This document shows, in pieces, positions 47,601-51,932 of a DNA stretch of 51,932 nucleotides. The notes under the pieces are model-generated. The model did no database searches, had not been told where the DNA came from, and saw only the letters and a program-made list of their open reading frames with translations. This stretch comes from Hofstenia miamia (Eukaryota; Xenacoelomorpha; Acoela; Hofsteniidae), in assembly GCA_900660155.1 (NCBI GenBank), contig CABFPE010000033.1, forward strand, positions 657,108 to 709,039, read 5' to 3'. The position numbers were made by a program, and so were the translations under genes. The number at the start of each line of letters is the position of its first letter. Position 1 is the first letter of the stretch.

Positions 47601-48283
47601 ACGTTTTTATGTATCCATCACATAGACTTCATAGTTGTTTTTTGAATGTTTTTTCAAAATTTTAATATATCTATCTATCTATCCGTCTTCACTTTCGCCT
47701 GTTTAGCAATATTTCACATTTAGAAACACAAATTTTGGCCTTTTCAGAGCCTTCACAATCAAACAGAACTTTTTGAATGGAAAGAATCAAATACTTCCGT
47801 CTTAAGGCTTTACCCTTTTGAGTTCTACGTTCCTACACCCATGCAAATCAAACACATTAAAATCAATGACATAAAAACCAAAAAAATAGGAATTTTTTTT
47901 CAGTTTTTCCACAACAGAAGAAAATTCCGTTTACTTCATTCTAGAGATAAATTACTAAAGCTACTATTAAGCTTTACAAAAATGGAAATATTTGGCACTA
48001 CATGAAAAATATCAAAAAATTTTCAAAATTAATTTTTGCTATGAACTTTAGACTTAAGAAATCAAATATTTTTGAGTTTACAAATGACCCTACACTAATT
48101 TTGCAACACGTTCAGCATTTTGGTCATCTCTAGGAATGTAAATTATTGACTGCTCATTCACCCAGGAGTGTTCTCGAGGGGATACTCAGGATTTACCTTA
48201 AGAATTTTTACCACTTACTATCAAGATATGCTTTTTATATAATTAATATTCTAAAGCGTTTTAATAAAATGCACAAACTTTGA
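47601..48283. other. AT-rich intergenic stretch
   Basis: A (CTAT)n run near 47668-47685. Nothing else recognised. Confidence 0.4.
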
Positions 48284-48397
48284 CATAACGACACGCTTAG
48301 CATGCGGAACACGCGGAAAAAATAAACACGAATCTAGGGTAAAAAACAATGAGAAATACAATAAATTACATAAAAAGTTTAAATTATAATTGATATA
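48284..48397 (+). mobile_element. Partial copy of a fold-back MITE
   Basis: Matches the inward-read right arm of the adjacent element (shared gcggaaaaaataaacacgaa and a downstream aaaagtttaaa tract). It is interrupted at a TA (48396-48397), where the next copy begins. Confidence 0.6.
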
Positions 48398-48405
48398 GGG
48401 CGAAG

Positions 48406-48751
48406 GGCGTTATTGCAGATCAAGGGACTCTGATATATAAACATATTGTTTCTACGCAAGATTGTATATGACGTCCCTAAAACGTAAACTTAAATTCTAA
48501 ATTTTACAATATTTTATAGACCTAAACCCTAAACCAAGTCACAACTTGACATTTCTTAAACCTAAACCTAAAAGCTAAATGTTACAATATTTTATAGACC
48601 TAAAACCTAACCCAAGTCACAACTTGACGTTTCTTAAACCTAAACCCTAAGCAATTAATTTTTAACATATGATGCCGTAAATCCTTAGCATGTTATTTGA
48701 CGTCACTTCGGCTTTTAGAAATCAGATGAGTCCCTGATCTGCAATAACGCC
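48406..48751. mobile_element. hAT-type MITE nested in the fold-back element
   Basis: 346 bp. Inverted ends: left GGCGTTATTGCAGATCAAGG, right read inward GGCGTTATTGCAGATCAGGG. Flanking octamers GGGCGAAG (48398-48405) and GGGCGAGG (48752-48759) match at 7 of 8. It lies within the first bases of the host element's terminal repeat. The interior contains a ~87-bp tandem repeat. Confidence 0.75.
48505..48655. repeat. ~87-bp tandem repeat rich in CCTAAA
   Basis: About 1.8 copies of a unit with ttacaatattttatagacct, several cctaaa motifs and the palindrome caagtcacaacttg. The CCTAAA motifs resemble telomeric units, but the arrangement is that of a MITE interior. Confidence 0.7.
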
Positions 48752-49269
48752 GGGCGAGGGTATAGAATAGGGTGCACGCGGACAAAATAAACACTAATCC
48801 ATTGTAAAAACCGATGATAAATGCATAACAGAAGTAAATAGTTAAGAAAATAATATATATATAGACCGATAACTTTACTTAATTAACTAAATTCGTAGAA
48901 CGCGGTCAGTATTTAAGCATTATGGCTTATAAGAAATTATTTTTAACTAAAAAATACAAAATATAACAGTTTATTTGGAAAAATTCAGAAACTTCTAGCC
49001 TAAGTCAAATCTTTCTCTTTCGTGAAAGTCTATGATTTTCTTTAAATATTTTGTAATTTTTTAGTTAAAAATAATTACTTTTATATGAATTCATAGTTTT
49101 ACAAGTTATAATGCTTAAATATTTACAGCGTGTTTTGAATTTCGTTAAGTTATGAGTCTATATTGATTATATTTTAAACTTTTCATGAGTTTTATTGCAT
49201 TTCTCATAGTTTTTACACTAGATTCGTGTTGATTTTGTCCGTGTGTCGCTATTATACAAGTTCGCCCTA

Positions 49270-49589
49270 TTATTAAGATCTAGCAATGCTTCAATAAATA
49301 AAACAAATTTAAATAAGTTACTTCATTGATAATAGTTTATCACATAAACATGAGAATTCAAATGAAATTATGCAATTTCTCTGAAAAGTAGGAGTCTATA
49401 TTTATATAAATAAATATTTTGTTATTGCTCATATCTTTTTTTTTAAAATGAAATTTTGCAATTTTAAAATTAACCATTAACCCATTGAATTTTTTCAGGA
49501 TAATAATTTTTATTTCTAACCAAAAAATACATATGTATAATATTATAGATATAGGACAACACTAAAAGGACAAAATTTCAAAATATTTT
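49270..49589. other. AT-rich stretch
   Basis: Nothing recognised. Confidence 0.4.
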
Positions 49590-49925
49590 GAAATTTTTAT
49601 TTAATTTATATAAAATATTAGTTTATGCTATGAAGCCTCTACTTTTTAAAAGGACGTCTCAATTTATATTTATTTTCGAAAAATTTGAACACTTTCTTCA
49701 CAAACTACTATGGAATCACTACAAACAAGATAGAGGAATGTCTCTTTTTTATATTTTCGATCTTAGACCTTCCCCAGTCACTGATCAATTAAGGGCTGCA
49801 GTTGCAGGAATTGTTTGGTCGCAGATGCCTTTGTCTTTGCGCACTACATGCCTCAATAGGGTTCGGGATCTATTTTGAAAGAAGCAGTTAAAGCACATTT
49901 ATTGCATAAATTCATAACAATAACT
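49590..49925 (+). mobile_element. LINE ORF2 C-terminal fragment
   Basis: The end reads AGIVWSQMPLSLRTTCLNRV and continues (one frame change) with KEAVKAHLL. A Trp/Leu-Pro-Leu-x-x-Arg motif followed by a Phe/Lys-rich helix is the usual C-terminus of CR1/Rex1-type ORF2. Opposite in strand to the neighbouring LINE at 50150-51340. Confidence 0.5.
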
Positions 49926-50149
49926 ACAAATACACACAAGCAAATATAAATATACAAAAATATAAGTATGAACCTTACGTAAAGGGCTTAATATTTCTAT
50001 AAATTGAGTACAGATGCTGAATTCATTTGCAATTGCAATTAATTATTGCTTTTCCAGTACAATTTCCTTTATTTTTTTCAGTTTTAATTTCCACATTGAG
50101 ATCATTCCACACTTAGAACACAAATATATTTAAATTAATCATGGCGATT

Positions 50150-51340
50150 CATATTGCTAAAAAGTTGTTTGTTTCTTTGATTGTGCTTTAGGAAATCATT
50201 TAGGAACTTAAAGGAAAGTAAGCTATTAACATATTTATGCATTATGCAGAGCGAGTGATATTGGATGTAATATAAAGGTGATAGTATCTTATACGTTTGG
50301 GGATATAATTGAGCGATCTCAAAGACCAGTTGTACATTTTTGATAATGATGTTATATTTCTAGCAGTTAAATGTTGAAAGAGAAAGCAGCAATAACTAAA
50401 TTCACTGATTACAAAAGAATTAATAAACTGTTTATGATATTAATTCCCTAGGTGCCGTAAATGATATAAAAATTTAATTCCAGATGCCATTTTTCTTAAT
50501 TTTAAAGACAAAAATTAATTAAAATTTAAATCTAGTTACTTCTAAATAACACACTGATTTACATTGCTCAATTACATTTTTATTTGTTAATTTTGATATT
50601 TTCAGAATTGAGTTTTATTTGCATTAATTTTTAATCTATTATTATCAAAATACGTAATCAGTGATTCAATGTCTTTAGTCAAAACTTAGTAGCGGCAAAT
50701 GGATTTTTCGATGTTCTAATAATACATGTGTCATCAGCGTATTGGTAAATAGTTCCCTTTTTTAATGATCGAGACATCGTTTACATAGAGTGCCTTGTGG
50801 AACTCTAAAATTTGTAGCTGTATAGTGTGAAAAATTCCGTACAATTTTACACGCTGTTTTCGATCATTCAAAAAATGCATTATAATAGGTATAGCTAAAT
50901 GACTGAAGCCCTGTTCAAATAATTTTGCTTTTAAAACGTTAAAATCCATAAAATTGAATGCCTTACTAAAGTCTAAAAATGCAACAGCCGTAGAAAGATT
51001 GTTATTTAGATTATATTTTAAATTTTCGGTAATTGAGTGTATGAAATCAGTGTTGCTGACTTTTGGTCTGAATCCAAATTGATGCTCTGATAGAATTATT
51101 GTTTAAGTGCTTATATATTTGGGCAGCTAAAAGTTTTTACAAAAATTTTAGAAAATGGATGTGTTATGCTTATTGGTCGGTAATTTAGTGGATCGAGAGG
51201 ATCTCCTTTCTTATATAGTGGGGAGATATCCGAATATTTCAAAACGTCGGGAAAATTATTGTCAAAAATACATTGGTTGAAAGCTAACAGGATATATTCC
51301 TCGAATATATAAAACCATTTTTTTATTATGAAGTACGGTA
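50150..51340 (-). mobile_element. Decayed CR1/Jockey-like LINE reverse transcriptase
   Basis: From high to low: SDISPLYKKGDPLDPLNYRP near 51230-51170; EHQFGFRPKVSNTDFIHS near 51090-51040; AVAFLDFSKAF near 50990-50960; VLKAKLFEQGFSH; VPQG joined directly to LYVND near 50815-50780; YADD at 50741-50730; a helix with LNSENIKINK near 50600; and thumb-like LYHLRHLGN and SEFSYCCFL segments down to about 50240. The RT order is complete enough to assign a CR1/Jockey-type ORF2. The VPQG-to-YVND junction appears to be a deletion. Frameshifts make it dead. Confidence 0.85.
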
Positions 51341-51383
51341 GATTACTTGTACAACAAGATTTTGTTGTGTCTAGTCCTTTGAC

Positions 51384-51417
51384 TAATAATAATAATAATA
51401 ATAATAATTATTATTAT

Positions 51418-51456
<39 letters not shown>
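51384..51456. repeat. (TAA)n microsatellite with an internal inversion
   Basis: TAA units switch to TTA units at about 51407-51420 and back to TAA, forming a potential hairpin. It directly precedes the 5' end of the next element. Confidence 0.9.
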
Positions 51457-51457
<1 letters not shown>

Positions 51458-51499
51458 TGGGCAGCTAGCCCAGTTGGTAGAGACGCAGATTGGTAAGCT

Positions 51500-51680
51500 G
51501 AGGTTAACCAACTGTGATCATGGTTAGCAAACCGGATGACTTAGCTCACAGGGTAGGAAGCACTCTAAGGCCTTGGTTGGCAACTTCCTAGGATAAGGGC
51601 AGTCCAAAATGAAAGCTTATGGGGCAGGAAGGTCTCTTAAGCCTTGGTTGGCAACTTCCTAAGAGAATGTGAGTCCAAAA
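51500..51680 (+). repeat. Imperfect direct repeats in the element leader
   Basis: Two units, each containing ccttggttggcaacttccta and, about 10-15 bp later, a gtccaaaat motif, at about 51559-51617 and 51626-51684. Confidence 0.7.
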
Positions 51681-51700
51681 TCAAACACAATAAAACACTG

Positions 51701-51932
51701 ATGAGAAGTCATGATAGAACAAAGGCCCTCAGTCCCCGGCAGGCCTTCAATGGTCAGAGGGTGCTAAGAATCTCCGGACAACAGGCGGACTCCACAATCG
51801 GGAGTGTGGACTCGAGAAGTGGCAGTATAGGATCCACACAGACCAATGGAAAACGGCATAAGTGGACAGATGAGCAGAACAGGACAGCATTGGAGTGTTA
51901 CAGAAGAAGCAGGCCAGATGAGAGGGGTTACA
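51701..51932 (+). CDS. N-terminus of a non-LTR retrotransposon protein (partial)
   Basis: ATG at 51701-51703; 77 codons remain open to the window edge. The first ~50 residues are Ser/Arg/Gln-rich. Then comes KRHKWTDEQNRTALECYRRS, a Myb/SANT-like Trp-containing helix followed by a Cys-Tyr and an Arg-Gly-Tyr motif. I associate this motif with the N-terminus of R4/Dong-type and related LINE proteins, from memory of family patterns. The previous in-frame stop is at 51638-51640. This frame is intact, unlike the other elements here. Confidence 0.6.
   Translation, partial: MRSHDRTKALSPRQAFNGQRVLRISGQQADSTIGSVDSRSGSIGSTQTNGKRHKWTDEQNRTALECYRRSRPDERGY

Larger units (their letters stand above)
48398..49267. 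mobile_element. Fold-back (mariner-type) MITE with long inverted arms
   Basis: The ends GGGCGA at 48398 and TCGCCC ending at 49267 are flanked by TA on both sides (48396-48397 and 49268-49269). Excluding the inserted MITE, the left arm (to about 48985) and right arm (about 49030-49267) are inverted copies over ~215 bp, so a transcript or single strand would fold into a long hairpin. TA flanks and near-palindromic structure fit mariner-type MITEs. No coding capacity. Confidence 0.75.
51457..51932 (+). mobile_element. 5' end of a Dong/R4-like non-LTR retrotransposon
   Basis: Starts at the last TAA unit. The 5' leader is GC-richer than its surroundings and contains an A-box-like TAGCCCAGTTGG (51466-51477) and two imperfect direct repeats. 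It is followed by an open frame at 51701 that runs off the window. Insertion into TAA repeats is the known habit of the Dong element (R4 clade). The assignment rests on target and N-terminal domain, since RT lies outside the window. Confidence 0.6.

Noticed and set aside
48480..48660. CCTAAA motifs as a telomere or interstitial telomeric repeat
   Set aside because: They belong to a ~87-bp tandem unit inside a MITE and are not a uniform telomeric array.
1..51932. CRISPR arrays, operons or bacterial promoters
   Set aside because: No regularly spaced short repeats with unique spacers. Spliced exons and metazoan transposons show a eukaryotic nuclear sequence.

Overview
This is an AT-rich window from a eukaryotic (metazoan) nuclear genome. 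The evidence is a protein gene split by 17 GT-AG introns, long gene-poor flanks, microsatellites, and remnants of LTR, LINE, hAT, piggyBac and mariner elements. An invertebrate is likely, but the sequence does not fix the phylum. Near-identical sequence repeats on both sides of assembly gaps, which points to a heterozygous genome whose haplotypes were not merged.

Layout. 1-293: the 3' end of an LTR retroelement. 294-8737: intergenic, holding a 666-bp tandem duplication (about 5.2-6.5 kb) and a 683-bp hAT-type MITE with an 8-bp target duplication (7153-7835). 8738-29513, minus strand: the one convincing host gene, 18 coding exons reconstructed by hand into an open frame of 881 codons plus stop, encoding a many-EF-hand protein most like EFCAB6 (a ciliary/flagellar, DJ-1-binding family). 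Its introns carry a decayed LINE, two hAT transposase fragments, a mariner-type transposase fragment, another hAT-type MITE and several tandem duplications. 29984-30285: a short TIR element upstream of the gene. 31475-39743: a piggyBac transposase pseudogene region, present twice around a 1000-N gap and again locally around a single N. 42971-43637: a miniature LTR element of the same family as the left edge, in opposite orientation. 44496-47600: LINE remnants, with a reverse-transcriptase segment repeated three times around single-N joins. 48284-49269: nested fold-back MITEs. 49590-51340: CR1/Jockey-like LINE remnants. 51384-51932: a (TAA)n tract directly followed by the 5' end of a Dong/R4-like non-LTR element that runs off the window.

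The EF-hand gene is the only locus that looks functional: every intron obeys splice consensus, phases match at all 17 junctions, and EF-hand register is kept across exon boundaries. Everything else that looks coding is broken transposon sequence or unassigned. I saw no tRNA, rRNA or CRISPR feature. I do not see a clearly novel biological system. The most unusual structures are the three-layer MITE nest at 48.3-49.3 kb, the miniature LTR element with an internal duplication, and the TAA-targeted element at the right edge.
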